A DNA stretch of 36,355 bases from an uncultured Sphingomonadales bacterium (lineage in GTDB: Bacteria; Pseudomonadota; Alphaproteobacteria; Sphingomonadales; Sphingomonadaceae): the NCBI GenBank assembly GCA_937129355.1, contig CAKZNA010000127.1, forward strand, positions 1-36,355. The letters run 5' to 3'. The position numbers were made by a program, and so were the translations under genes. Below are positions 1-7,935 of this stretch, in pieces. The stretch's first letter is position 1, and every line of letters begins with the position of its first letter. The notes under the pieces are model-generated. The model did no database searches and had not been told where the DNA came from. It saw only the letters and a program-made list of their open reading frames with translations.

Positions 1-1148
1 CCCATATGGCCAAACGCTATGACTTTACATCCCGGAAATGCTGATTCGATGCTGGGTGTTTCCTCCGAGATAAATCGCGCCATATCGGGGACTGACACAC
101 TGATATCATGTTGCATGGCAGGGCCTTCCGCGCGTTCAGCCTCCGCTATGGAATCGCGAATTTTCCAGAATGCCTCTGCTTGAGCTTCGGACGCGGCCAA
201 GGCTGCATCTGCCAGCAAGCCGCTTTCCATTGCATTCGACAAAAGCAATTCTGCCAATTGAGACGGGTTTTGATGCTCGGCCTTATCCGACACAAATTCC
301 ATCAACACATGCCAGTGGTTTGTTCCGTCAAGCGGCGCGCGCGTTCCTTCGATATGCGTCAATACGTTGCCCAGAGCAGCATCGGGTAGGATTTCAAACC
401 CTTCCAACGCACCGCCAGCTTTTCCCTGCATTTCCAACATTAGGCGATAGGCCGCCTCGGGGCTATCTACCCCCGCCCATGCAACACAGCGATCGATAAG
501 CGCTGGGACGGTCTGTAAAATGGCTTTGGTCACGATTCCGAGCGTGCCTTCCGCGCCAATCAAAAGATGCTTCAAATCATAGCCGCGATTATCTTTTTTA
601 AGCGGCGACATGCCATCGAAAATACTGCCATCGGGCATGACTGCCTCAATACCTGTGACGAGCGCGCGCATGGTTCCGTGGCGCAAAACCTGTGTTCCAC
701 CCGCGTTGGTAGAAATCAGCCCGCCAACCGTTGCACTTCCTTTGCCGCCCAATGTCAGCGGAAAGCGCCGTCCGTATTTTGCGACTTCTTCATGCAATAT
801 TTGCAAAATCACGCCGGCTTCGCAGGTGACCTGGCCACTATCTGCGTCGAATGAAGATATACGGTTCATACGCCTGAGTGACAGCAAGACAGCATCTCCG
901 CTGTTATCCGGCGTCGCTCCTGCGCACATACCGCTATTGCCGCCCTGCGGGACAAGCGCAATTTTGTGCTTGGCTGCGATCTTTACAACTTCAGAAACTT
1001 GCTGCGTATCGGCCGGAGACAAGAGCGCCGCTGCCTTGCCGGTAAAACGGCCGCGCCAATCGGTTAGCCAGGGAGCGAGGTCAGCGGGGTCCGCGCTGAA
1101 TCCTTTGGCACCGAGTAGAGTTTCGAATGCTGTGAGCGCTTGTTGCAT
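1..1148 (-). CDS. FAD-binding oxidase/dehydrogenase, GlcD / D-2-hydroxyglutarate dehydrogenase type (3' end off the window)
   Basis: Reading the minus strand from an ATG at 1148 (MQQALTAFETLLGAKGF) gives 382 uninterrupted codons to the window edge. The N-terminal half is a PCMH-type FAD domain: PQGGNSGMCAGATP is the FAD pyrophosphate loop, followed by LSLRRMNRI, GGLISTNAGGTQVLRHG and GAEGTLGIVTKA. The visible sequence ends in FGHM, the start of the GHxGDGNxH motif of the C-terminal substrate domain, so roughly the last 80-90 residues are missing. Enzymes of this family oxidise 2-hydroxy acids such as D-lactate, glycolate or D-2-hydroxyglutarate and pass electrons to a membrane or flavoprotein acceptor. 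The substrate cannot be decided here. It is divergent from the small secreted-protein gene at 1282. Confidence 0.9.
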   Translation of the reverse strand, partial: MQQALTAFETLLGAKGFSADPADLAPWLTDWRGRFTGKAAALLSPADTQQVSEVVKIAAKHKIALVPQGGNSGMCAGATPDNSGDAVLLSLRRMNRISSFDADSGQVTCEAGVILQILHEEVAKYGRRFPLTLGGKGSATVGGLISTNAGGTQVLRHGTMRALVTGIEAVMPDGSIFDGMSPLKKDNRGYDLKHLLIGAEGTLGIVTKAILQTVPALIDRCVAWAGVDSPEAAYRLMLEMQGKAGGALEGFEILPDAALGNVLTHIEGTRAPLDGTNHWHVLMEFVSDKAEHQNPSQLAELLLSNAMESGLLADAALAASEAQAEAFWKIRDSIAEAERAEGPAMQHDISVSVPDMARFISEETPSIESAFPGCKVIAFGHM

Positions 1149-1182
1149 ATTGTTACATCTTTTTCGTTGTAAAAAGCCATGA

Positions 1183-1211
1183 TTGACAGGATTTCCGTAA
1201 GAGGCTTTAGT
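1183..1211 (+). promoter_or_regulatory. Possible sigma-70 promoter for the 1282 gene
   Basis: TTGACA at 1183-1188, a 17-bp spacer, then TTTAGT at 1206-1211 (4 of 6 matches to TATAAT). It lies in the divergent gap between the FAD oxidase and the secreted-protein gene. A second TTGACA at 1248 has no -10 at a proper distance. This is a pattern match only. Confidence 0.35.
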
Positions 1212-1281
1212 CTCTAATTCATGCCATGTTCAATCGCTGAGATTATTTTGACAGCAGAAATTAAATCCCGGATTCGATATA

Positions 1282-1788
1282 TTGCGCCTTTCTCTTAGTC
1301 TGATTTTACTTTTCGCAGGCATTTTTGCCGCGGGGCAGGCCGTGCGCGGAGAAACGCGGGTGAATGATGCGCGCGAGAATGTTCAAGCAAGAATTCAGCT
1401 GTCGCAGGGTTGGTATCAGGTGCGGGTGCAGCAGCGAGTGATTATCCGCGTGCCGCGCCAACGAACGACGCCTGCCGCGATACAGATGGGTTCAAAGAGG
1501 CGGTCTGTGAAGTTGACCGAAGTAAAGACAGGCAAATGCCTTTGGATGAACCAACTTGCAGGTTCGCGTCCCGGCAAAGGAAAAAAACAAAATCTCGAAT
1601 TGGTGACCAAGAATGGCCAGATGTTCCGCGCCTATTTGGGTGACGGATGTCTGGCACGCGAATTTTACGCTGGCGCCTATATGGAAAAGTCGCTTGACGG
1701 GAAGCTATGTATCGACCGAGATATGGTCCACGCGCGTACCGGCGCAAAATGCGAAATTGACAAATTCCGGCGCGTTGTTGCGAAATAG
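1282..1788 (+). CDS. Small secreted protein of unknown function
   Basis: 168 codons from a TTG start. That start is preferred because the first 20 residues (MRLSLSLILLFAGIFAAGQA) form a good Sec signal peptide, although no strong ribosome binding site is visible. The mature part is basic, predicted to be mostly beta-strand, and holds four cysteines near residues 97, 123, 144 and 156, which could form two disulfides in the periplasm. A central segment (VRVQQRVIIRVPRQR) is strongly cationic. I do not recognise the family and infer no function. It is a stand-alone gene with a possible promoter at 1183-1211, and rhlE follows about 110 bases later. Confidence 0.7.
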   Translation: MRLSLSLILLFAGIFAAGQAVRGETRVNDARENVQARIQLSQGWYQVRVQQRVIIRVPRQRTTPAAIQMGSKRRSVKLTEVKTGKCLWMNQLAGSRPGKGKKQNLELVTKNGQMFRAYLGDGCLAREFYAGAYMEKSLDGKLCIDRDMVHARTGAKCEIDKFRRVVAK

Positions 1789-1901
1789 CGCGTAGTCGGC
1801 GCAGGCCGTCTTTTCTTGACAATTGCAGCAGAAATCCGCAAAGCGCCCGCCATTGCGCGGCTTTATAGTATAGCGCGCCCTTTTTTCCGGAAACAAAGTT
1901 T

Positions 1902-3278
1902 ATGAATTTTGCCGATCTCGGCCTTTCAGATGAATTATTAAAGGCGGTTGATGAATCCGGTTATACGGAACCAACGCCAATTCAGGCGCAAGCCATTCCG
2001 CCCGTTCTGATGATGAAGGATATTATCGGGATTGCGCAGACCGGAACGGGCAAGACCGCATCTTTCGTATTGCCGATGATCGACATTCTGTCACATGGCC
2101 GCGCGCGTGCCCGTATGCCGCGCAGTTTGATCCTCGAACCAACACGCGAACTCGCGGCGCAGGTTGCGGAGAATTTTGAGAAATACGGCAAATATACCAA
2201 TCTTTCGATGGCGCTGCTTATCGGCGGCGTATCGATGGGCGATCAGGTGAAAGCGCTTGAAAAAGGCGTCGATGTTCTCATCGCCACACCGGGCCGATTG
2301 ATGGATCTTTTCGAGCGCGGCAGAATTTTGCTTAACGGCTGCGAATTGTTGGTGATCGATGAAGCTGACCGGATGCTTGATATGGGTTTCATTCCCGATA
2401 TCGAACATATCTGTACCAAGCTTCCGACGACGCGCCAGACGATGCTGTTTTCGGCCACCATGCCGCCGCCGATTAAGAAGCTTTCCGATCGCTTTTTAAG
2501 CAATCCCAAATATATCGAAGTCGCGCGGCCAGCGACGGCGAACAAGAATATTGAACAGCATATCGCGAAGCTCCCAGCCAACCGCAAACATGATATGTTG
2601 AAATATCTGCTGCGGACCGAAAAGGTCGAAACGGGCATCATTTTCTGCAACCGCAAGGTTACGGTTCGTGATCTCAACAAGAAATTGAAACGCGACGGTT
2701 ACAAAAGCGGCGAAATTCATGGCGACATCGATCAAGCTGCACGGCAAGCTGAATTGGAAGCTTTCAAGACGGGCGAGATCAACCTGCTCGTCGCGTCCGA
2801 TGTGGCAGCGCGCGGACTGGACATTAAGGGCGTCAGCCATGTGTTCAACTATGACGCGCCATGGCATCCCGACGATTATGTCCACCGTATTGGCCGGACA
2901 GGCCGTGCAGGCGCATCCGGCAAAGCCTATACCTTTGTTACCAAAGCTGACGAAGAAGCGCTTGAGAATATCGAGAAGCTGATCGGGTATAAGATCGACG
3001 TTCTGGGCGCAGGCCGGAAAAAGTCTGATGGTAAGAAATCTGGCGGTAAGAAGTACGACGACAAGCCAGACGAAAAACCTGCCGGAAAATCTGAAGAAAA
3101 ACCGAAGGGCAAACCCGAGCGCAAGCACCGCGAGGAAGCTGCGAAGCCGGCAAAGACAGATCGGTCTGAAAAGCCGAAAGTCGCCAAGCGCGACAATAAA
3201 AATACCGATTCAGACGGCGGCGAAGACGGCTGGAACGGACCTGTTCCCGGTTTTCTAGGCGCCAAATTTAAGGACTAA
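1902..3278 (+). CDS. rhlE: DEAD-box ATP-dependent RNA helicase, RhlE type
   Basis: 458 aa with the full DEAD-box set in order: Q motif (GYTEPTPIQ), motif I AQTGTGKT, Ia PTRELA, Ib TPGR, II DEAD, III SAT, then the second RecA-like domain with IIFCNRK, ASDVAARGLDIKGV (V) and HRIGRTGRAG (VI). After about residue 370 comes a low-complexity Lys/Glu/Pro/Asp tail with repeated EKP/GKP units, typical of RhlE proteins and probably an RNA-contacting extension. Expected role: unwinding RNA during ribosome assembly or mRNA turnover in the cytoplasm. The ATG follows a weak purine-rich leader. The stop codon overlaps the convergent MOSC gene by 4 bp (CTAA, 3275-3278). Confidence 0.93.
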   Translation: MNFADLGLSDELLKAVDESGYTEPTPIQAQAIPPVLMMKDIIGIAQTGTGKTASFVLPMIDILSHGRARARMPRSLILEPTRELAAQVAENFEKYGKYTNLSMALLIGGVSMGDQVKALEKGVDVLIATPGRLMDLFERGRILLNGCELLVIDEADRMLDMGFIPDIEHICTKLPTTRQTMLFSATMPPPIKKLSDRFLSNPKYIEVARPATANKNIEQHIAKLPANRKHDMLKYLLRTEKVETGIIFCNRKVTVRDLNKKLKRDGYKSGEIHGDIDQAARQAELEAFKTGEINLLVASDVAARGLDIKGVSHVFNYDAPWHPDDYVHRIGRTGRAGASGKAYTFVTKADEEALENIEKLIGYKIDVLGAGRKKSDGKKSGGKKYDDKPDEKPAGKSEEKPKGKPERKHREEAAKPAKTDRSEKPKVAKRDNKNTDSDGGEDGWNGPVPGFLGAKFKD

Positions 3279-3823
3279 ACGCGCTCGAGATTTTGGTGTG
3301 GTTCAGCGGGCAACTGGACCGTAATAATGTCGCCGATAACCACTTCGCCGCCGCTTTCTACAACTGCCATTATTCCCGCTTTGCGAATAAGCGAGCCATC
3401 CTGCGCGCGATCCAGAACTGCCGCTAGCAAGCCCGATGCGAAGTTATCAAGCTGCTTACAAGGGTTACGCAGACCCGTAACCCGTAAAGCGACATCATCG
3501 CCAATTTGAAGGACCGTATCACGAGGGAGCGACAGCAGGTCGATACCGCGCGTAAGTATATTCTCGCCCATATCACCAGCTTCGATTTTGAAGCCATGGG
3601 CTGCAAGTTCACCAAAAAGTTCAGAATGAATCAAATGTACTTGTCGCAGATTGGGCTGGGTCGGGTCGGCGGCAACACGCGAACGGTGCTTGACGGTCTT
3701 GCCCCGATGCGCATCGCCTTCGACGCCCTCGCCAGCAATCAGGTTTAGTCTGAGTTCCGACTTCTTGCTAAACATATGGCTAGTCGATCGGCTTAGTGAA
3801 ATAATATTTCCCGTCAGTGCCAT
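3275..3823 (-). CDS. MOSC domain-containing protein
   Basis: 182 aa. The core resembles the MOSC (molybdenum cofactor sulfurase C-terminal) beta-barrel: early VEGDAHRG, HLIHSELF, GDMGENILTRG, then LRNPCKQLD with the conserved cysteine that in this family carries or receives sulfur or binds Moco. Stand-alone MOSC proteins of the YiiM/YuaD type often act in Moco-dependent reduction of N-hydroxylated compounds or in sulfur transfer; the exact reaction is not deducible. It is last in a minus-strand run that starts at 7880. Its ATG lies 4 bases after the GNAT stop, so translation is probably coupled. Its own stop overlaps that of rhlE. Confidence 0.85.
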   Translation of the reverse strand: MALTGNIISLSRSTSHMFSKKSELRLNLIAGEGVEGDAHRGKTVKHRSRVAADPTQPNLRQVHLIHSELFGELAAHGFKIEAGDMGENILTRGIDLLSLPRDTVLQIGDDVALRVTGLRNPCKQLDNFASGLLAAVLDRAQDGSLIRKAGIMAVVESGGEVVIGDIITVQLPAEPHQNLERV

Positions 3824-3827
3824 AGCG

Positions 3828-4286
3828 TTAAAGCCGATATTCCATTAGCGGAAGGAAGCGCCCCGGCGTTACGGTGGATTCAGCTTTGCCGATAGTTTTA
3901 GCGCCCATTGCAGCATAGAATGGTTCGGCATCGGGATCGGCATCGATTGATATGGCCTTTACGCCGCGCCTTTCGCATTCATCTTTGACCCAATGAAACA
4001 GTATTTTGCCCGCGCCGGTTCCGATGGCCGGAGGATCAATGAATAATTTGTCGAGAATTGCGTTTTCGCCTTCAGTTATAATCTGGGCTACACCGCACAC
4101 CCCGCCGTTTGCATGCACCGCCGTCATGACATTGCCCAACTGCACGGCCTCTGCCGATACCGTCAATGCATCGCGGCAGGCTTCGATAAATTCTTCATCA
4201 TATTCCCAATACGCTTTTGACCGCAGGCATAGGTCGCTGAGTTCAGTGCATTGGTCTGTTTCAGCCATGACAAGCTGCACAGGCAA
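3828..4286 (-). CDS. GNAT-family N-acetyltransferase
   Basis: 152 aa with the GNAT fold: beta-1 VQLVMAETD, then LCLRSKAYWEYDEEFI, a beta-4/acetyl-CoA loop region around KLFIDPPAIGTGAGKILF (degenerate Q/RxxGxG/A loop) and PFYAAMGAK near the end. The LRSKAYWxYxxEF signature marks a small subfamily common in proteobacteria with unknown acceptor. Start choice: an ATG at 4268 would delete beta-1, so I prefer the TTG at 4286, only 2 bases after the stop of the upstream MDR gene. This implies translational coupling in the five-gene operon. Substrate unknown. Confidence 0.8.
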   Translation of the reverse strand: MPVQLVMAETDQCTELSDLCLRSKAYWEYDEEFIEACRDALTVSAEAVQLGNVMTAVHANGGVCGVAQIITEGENAILDKLFIDPPAIGTGAGKILFHWVKDECERRGVKAISIDADPDAEPFYAAMGAKTIGKAESTVTPGRFLPLMEYRL

Positions 4287-4288
4287 AC

Positions 4289-5305
4289 CTAAAGCTTCAC
4301 CAGCATCTTGCCGGTATTGGCGCCGCTGAACAGGCCGATAAAGGCATCGGGTGCTTTTTCGAGGGTCTCCATCGCCGTCTCGCGGCCCTGTATCTGTCCG
4401 GCCTGAATCATCTTCGCCATATCCGCATTGAATTCGGGAACCTGCGCCGCAAAATCAGGATAGAGAAATCCTTCAATCTTGATCCGCAGGCCAATAATCA
4501 TGGTTAGATATTGCATCGATTGCGGTTTTTGATCGTTATAGACATCGATCATACCGCAAATGGCAAAACGCGCGCGTTCGTTTGAACATGCGAGCGCCGC
4601 GTCGAAATGCTCACCGCCAACATTGTCGAAATAGACATCCACACCTGTCTTGCCGAGTTCATTCAGTGCGCCGCGCAGTTGCGGCAATACCGGACCTGCT
4701 TTGTAATCTATGCAAGCATCCGCGCCGATTTCTTTCACCCACGCGCATTTTTCCGCTCCGCCAGCAGAGCCAATGACGGTCATGCCCTTGGCTTTTGCAA
4801 TCTGCGTGACCGTTGACCCGACGGCGCCAGCTGCGGCGCTTACGAAAACCACTTCACCTTCTTTTGCGTGAGCGACCTTTAGCAGCCCAAACCAAGCCGT
4901 TCCGCCGGGCATGCCGAGGATTGAAAGCCAATGTTGATCTGGCACGCCGAGTTCCGGCAATTTTACCGGCTGCATTCCGCCTTCCGGCGCTTTGCCATCG
5001 GCAACCACATTGTCCCGCCAGCCTTCCATATGCAACACTTTGCAACCGACCGGATATTCCGCATTGTTGCTTTCGGTGACTTCACCCACTGCGCCGCCGG
5101 TCATAGGTTCGCCAATACCAAATGGAGGCGCATAGCTTTTCACGTCATTCATCCGCCCGCGCATATAGGGATCAACCGAAAGCCAGCTGTTGCTGATACG
5201 GAACTCGCCATCGCCAATCGGCGCATCAGGACTTTCCAAAAGCTGAAAATTGTCAGCCACAGGTGTTCCTTCGGGGCGGCTTTTCAAAGCCCATGCGCGT
5301 GCCAT
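4289..5305 (-). CDS. NADP-dependent MDR-family oxidoreductase (CurA / leukotriene B4 12-hydroxydehydrogenase-like)
   Basis: 338 aa zinc-independent medium-chain dehydrogenase/reductase. It has the WLSVDPYMRGRM motif near residue 40, typical of the CurA/PTGR group, and the nucleotide-binding loop SAAAGAVGS near 156-164. YFDNVGGEHFDAAL follows, and the C-terminus runs GANTGKMLVKL. No zinc-ligand cysteine pattern is present. Relatives reduce the C=C bond of alpha,beta-unsaturated ketones or aldehydes with NADPH, often for detoxification. The ATG overlaps the upstream amidohydrolase stop by one base (TAATG), so the two are translationally coupled. Confidence 0.9.
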   Translation of the reverse strand: MARAWALKSRPEGTPVADNFQLLESPDAPIGDGEFRISNSWLSVDPYMRGRMNDVKSYAPPFGIGEPMTGGAVGEVTESNNAEYPVGCKVLHMEGWRDNVVADGKAPEGGMQPVKLPELGVPDQHWLSILGMPGGTAWFGLLKVAHAKEGEVVFVSAAAGAVGSTVTQIAKAKGMTVIGSAGGAEKCAWVKEIGADACIDYKAGPVLPQLRGALNELGKTGVDVYFDNVGGEHFDAALACSNERARFAICGMIDVYNDQKPQSMQYLTMIIGLRIKIEGFLYPDFAAQVPEFNADMAKMIQAGQIQGRETAMETLEKAPDAFIGLFSGANTGKMLVKL

Positions 5306-7014
5306 TATCGTGTCTCCTGATTGCTATTATTCGTGGTTGGTTTCTGTTTGCGTTTATAGGCTGGTCTGCCGCCTACCCAGGTTTCCTCCACCTTAGTTTT
5401 CCGGATGGCCGAGGGGCTGGCGAGCAGCGGGTCGGTGTCGATCAATATGAAATCAGCCCGGTGACCGGGAGTGAGCGAACCTACTTTGGTTTCGGCAAAT
5501 GCTGCATGAGCCGCGCCGGTTGTGAATCCGGCTAAGGCTTGGGGACGGGTTACGCGGTCTTGTGGACGCCAACCGCCAAAAGGCTGACCGTCTGCGTCTT
5601 CGCGGCTGATGGCGGTTGCAAGACCCGCGAATGGATCGGCGCTTTCGACAGGGACATCAGACCCGAAAGCCAGCTTCCCGCCTGCCTTCAAAATAGTGTT
5701 CCAGGCATAGGCACCTTCGAGCCGTTCTGGTCCCAACCGTGCTTCCGCCATTTTCCGGTCTGATGTTTGATGCACAGGCTGCATTGACGAAATAATCCCA
5801 TGCTTGGCGAGCTTTGGAAGATCGACAGGATCGACGATCTGTGCGTGCTCTATCCGCCACCGGCGGTCACCGGGAAATGTACCTGACAGATCCTCCACCG
5901 CATTGATAATATCCGCATTTGCCGCATCGCCAATCGCGTGCACCGCTGTTTGAAAGCCATCCATCGATGCGCGCACCATCGTGTTGCGCAATTCGGCATA
6001 GCTTAAGAAGCGCAGGCCTTTTTGGGTTGGCGCGTCCGCATAGGGTTTTTTCAGCCAGGCACCCCGGCTACCCAATGCGCCATCGAGATAGATTTTAACG
6101 CCGCCAAGCCGCAGTTTGTCCTGATATAGCCAAGGTGTTGGTGCGGAGCCAGCAATTTGCTCCATCTGTTTGGTTCCGGCGGCATAGCCAAAGATACGAA
6201 CATTGAGCCATCCATTGTCGCCGGCGCGGCGGTATGCCTGCCAGTCATCGATGCTAGTGCCCATATCGGCGATTGACGTTATACCTTGCGACAGGAGCTT
6301 CTCCTGCGCTTTTGCCAGCGCCACATCGCGGTCGCGGGCGCGGGGCGTGGGAACATGTTTCTGGATTAATTCTTCGGCTGCATCGACAAAAATGCCGCTA
6401 GGCTCGCCGGCCAAAATGATGATTTTGCCGCCAGCAGGGGGGGTGGTTTTTGAGGTCACGCCCGCAATGTCCATGGCACGCCAATTGGCCCAGCCCGCAT
6501 GGCCATCAACGCGCCCCAACCATATCGGGCGGCCTTTCGCTGCGGCATTGATTGCATCTGTTTCCAGCTCGCCAGCATTGGGGAATCGTTTGAGCCCCCA
6601 CTTTTCCTGATTCCACCCGCGCCCGATGATCCATTTGCGTTCGGGATATTTGGCCGCATAAGCGCGAATTGCTTCCTGCGCTTCTTCAAGGCTGTTTGTC
6701 GCAGACAGGTCGAGCGTCAGTTCCTGAAAGCCCATGCCCATCACATGCCCATGCGCATCGATCAGGCCGGGTAGCATTGTTAGCCCTTTGCCATCTGTGC
6801 GGAAATCCAGCCGTTTGGGCAGCTTGTCTTTCCTGCTTTTGATCAGTTTGCTGACTTTGCCTTCGCGGTCGATCAGCAATCCGGTAAAGCGGATGACATT
6901 GCCCTCTTCATCGAGCGTAATGCCATTCACATTTTCTACCAGCCCGTCCGCGAGCAATGGCGAGGCCGCCGTCAACGTCAAGGCAGCGGCGGCAATTGCA
7001 TGTTTCATTTTCAT
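5305..7014 (-). CDS. Secreted amidohydrolase, YtcJ / Amidohydro_3 type
   Basis: 569 aa, with an N-terminal signal peptide (MKMKHAIAAAALTLTAASPL, cleaved about residue 22). Metal-site features of the amidohydrolase superfamily: LIDAHGHVMG (HxH), VDGHAGW, TAVHAIGDAAN, WRIEHAQIV and FGSDVPVE (Asp). The architecture matches YtcJ-like enzymes, which are metal-dependent hydrolases of N-acyl, amide or imidic bonds; most have unknown physiological substrates. Export suggests action on periplasmic or external compounds. It overlaps the upstream dehydrogenase by 4 bp (ATGA) and the downstream MDR gene by 1 bp, so it is the second of five coupled genes. Confidence 0.9.
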   Translation of the reverse strand: MKMKHAIAAAALTLTAASPLLADGLVENVNGITLDEEGNVIRFTGLLIDREGKVSKLIKSRKDKLPKRLDFRTDGKGLTMLPGLIDAHGHVMGMGFQELTLDLSATNSLEEAQEAIRAYAAKYPERKWIIGRGWNQEKWGLKRFPNAGELETDAINAAAKGRPIWLGRVDGHAGWANWRAMDIAGVTSKTTPPAGGKIIILAGEPSGIFVDAAEELIQKHVPTPRARDRDVALAKAQEKLLSQGITSIADMGTSIDDWQAYRRAGDNGWLNVRIFGYAAGTKQMEQIAGSAPTPWLYQDKLRLGGVKIYLDGALGSRGAWLKKPYADAPTQKGLRFLSYAELRNTMVRASMDGFQTAVHAIGDAANADIINAVEDLSGTFPGDRRWRIEHAQIVDPVDLPKLAKHGIISSMQPVHQTSDRKMAEARLGPERLEGAYAWNTILKAGGKLAFGSDVPVESADPFAGLATAISREDADGQPFGGWRPQDRVTRPQALAGFTTGAAHAAFAETKVGSLTPGHRADFILIDTDPLLASPSAIRKTKVEETWVGGRPAYKRKQKPTTNNSNQETR

Positions 7015-7880
7015 CTCTTCGGAAGTCTCCTGACCAATGCGCTGGTGTCTTGCCTGCTACCGCCCATATGCTGAACGTCAGAGTAATATTGATCGACCAT
7101 GGCTGCCAAGGGAATGCTCGCGCCATTTGCCCGCGCTTCATCGATTGCGAGGCCCAAATCTTTGCGCATCCAATCAACCGCAAAGCCGAAATCAAATTCG
7201 CCCTTTGCCATAGTTGACCAGCGATTATCCATTTGCCAGCTTTGTGCAGCGCCGCCCGATATCGCTTCAAAAACCTTGTCCAAATCAACCTCGGCGCATT
7301 CGGCAAAATGCAATGCTTCGGATAGCCCTTGCAGCACGCCTGCTATCGCCACTTGGTTGACCATCTTCGCGGTTTGTCCGGCGCCCGGCCCGCCGACATG
7401 AACTATCCGAGCGGCATAGGCCTGCATAATCGGTTCGGCGCTTTCGAACGCATCATCCTTTCCGCCGCACATGATTGACAGTTTGCCATTTTCTGCGCCC
7501 GCCTGACCGCCGGAGACAGGTGCATCCAATGTCATTATCCCGTGCGATTTTGCTTCAACGGCGAGCTGCCGCGCAATGCGGGCGGAAACGGTTGTATGGT
7601 CGATAAACAGCGTTCCCTTTTTCATCGCTGAAAACGCACCATCGCGGCCGAGGGCAATGCTCGCCAAATCATCATCGGTGCCGACGCAGCTTATCACGGC
7701 ATCTGCATCACTTGCGGCCTCGGCCGGCGTTTCGGCCAGCTTGCCGCCATTATCCGCCACCCATTTTTCCGACTTTGCTTTTGAACGATTAAAAACGGTT
7801 AGATCATGCCCAGCGTCTTTCAGATGCCGGGCCATCGGGCCGCCCATTATCCCGATTCCGATAAAAGCTATTTTTGTCAT
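7011..7880 (-). CDS. NAD(P)-dependent beta-hydroxyacid dehydrogenase (3-hydroxyisobutyrate dehydrogenase family)
   Basis: 289 aa. The Rossmann signature GIGIMGGPMARHL sits at residues 8-20. The substrate loop DAPVSGGQAGAENG is near 119-132 and the catalytic lysine is in GQTAKMVNQ (about K172). The all-alpha C-terminal domain has the WQMDNRW and KDLGLA segments typical of the family. Members oxidise 3-hydroxyisobutyrate, tartronate semialdehyde-type or related beta-hydroxy acids; substrate unassigned. It heads the minus-strand operon and is divergent from ilvA across a 55-base gap holding a TATCCT / AGGATA inverted repeat (7891-7896 and 7919-7924). Confidence 0.92.
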   Translation of the reverse strand: MTKIAFIGIGIMGGPMARHLKDAGHDLTVFNRSKAKSEKWVADNGGKLAETPAEAASDADAVISCVGTDDDLASIALGRDGAFSAMKKGTLFIDHTTVSARIARQLAVEAKSHGIMTLDAPVSGGQAGAENGKLSIMCGGKDDAFESAEPIMQAYAARIVHVGGPGAGQTAKMVNQVAIAGVLQGLSEALHFAECAEVDLDKVFEAISGGAAQSWQMDNRWSTMAKGEFDFGFAVDWMRKDLGLAIDEARANGASIPLAAMVDQYYSDVQHMGGSRQDTSALVRRLPKR

Positions 7881-7935
7881 AGTGTGGGCTTATCCTTTGT
7901 TTGCATGAATGGCCAGATAGGATAGGGGCCTATTT

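Noticed and set aside
1816-1870. TTGACA at 1816 and TATAGT at about 1864 as a promoter of rhlE
   Set aside because: Spacing of about 42 bases is far too long, and no -10 element lies 16-18 bases after the TTGACA.
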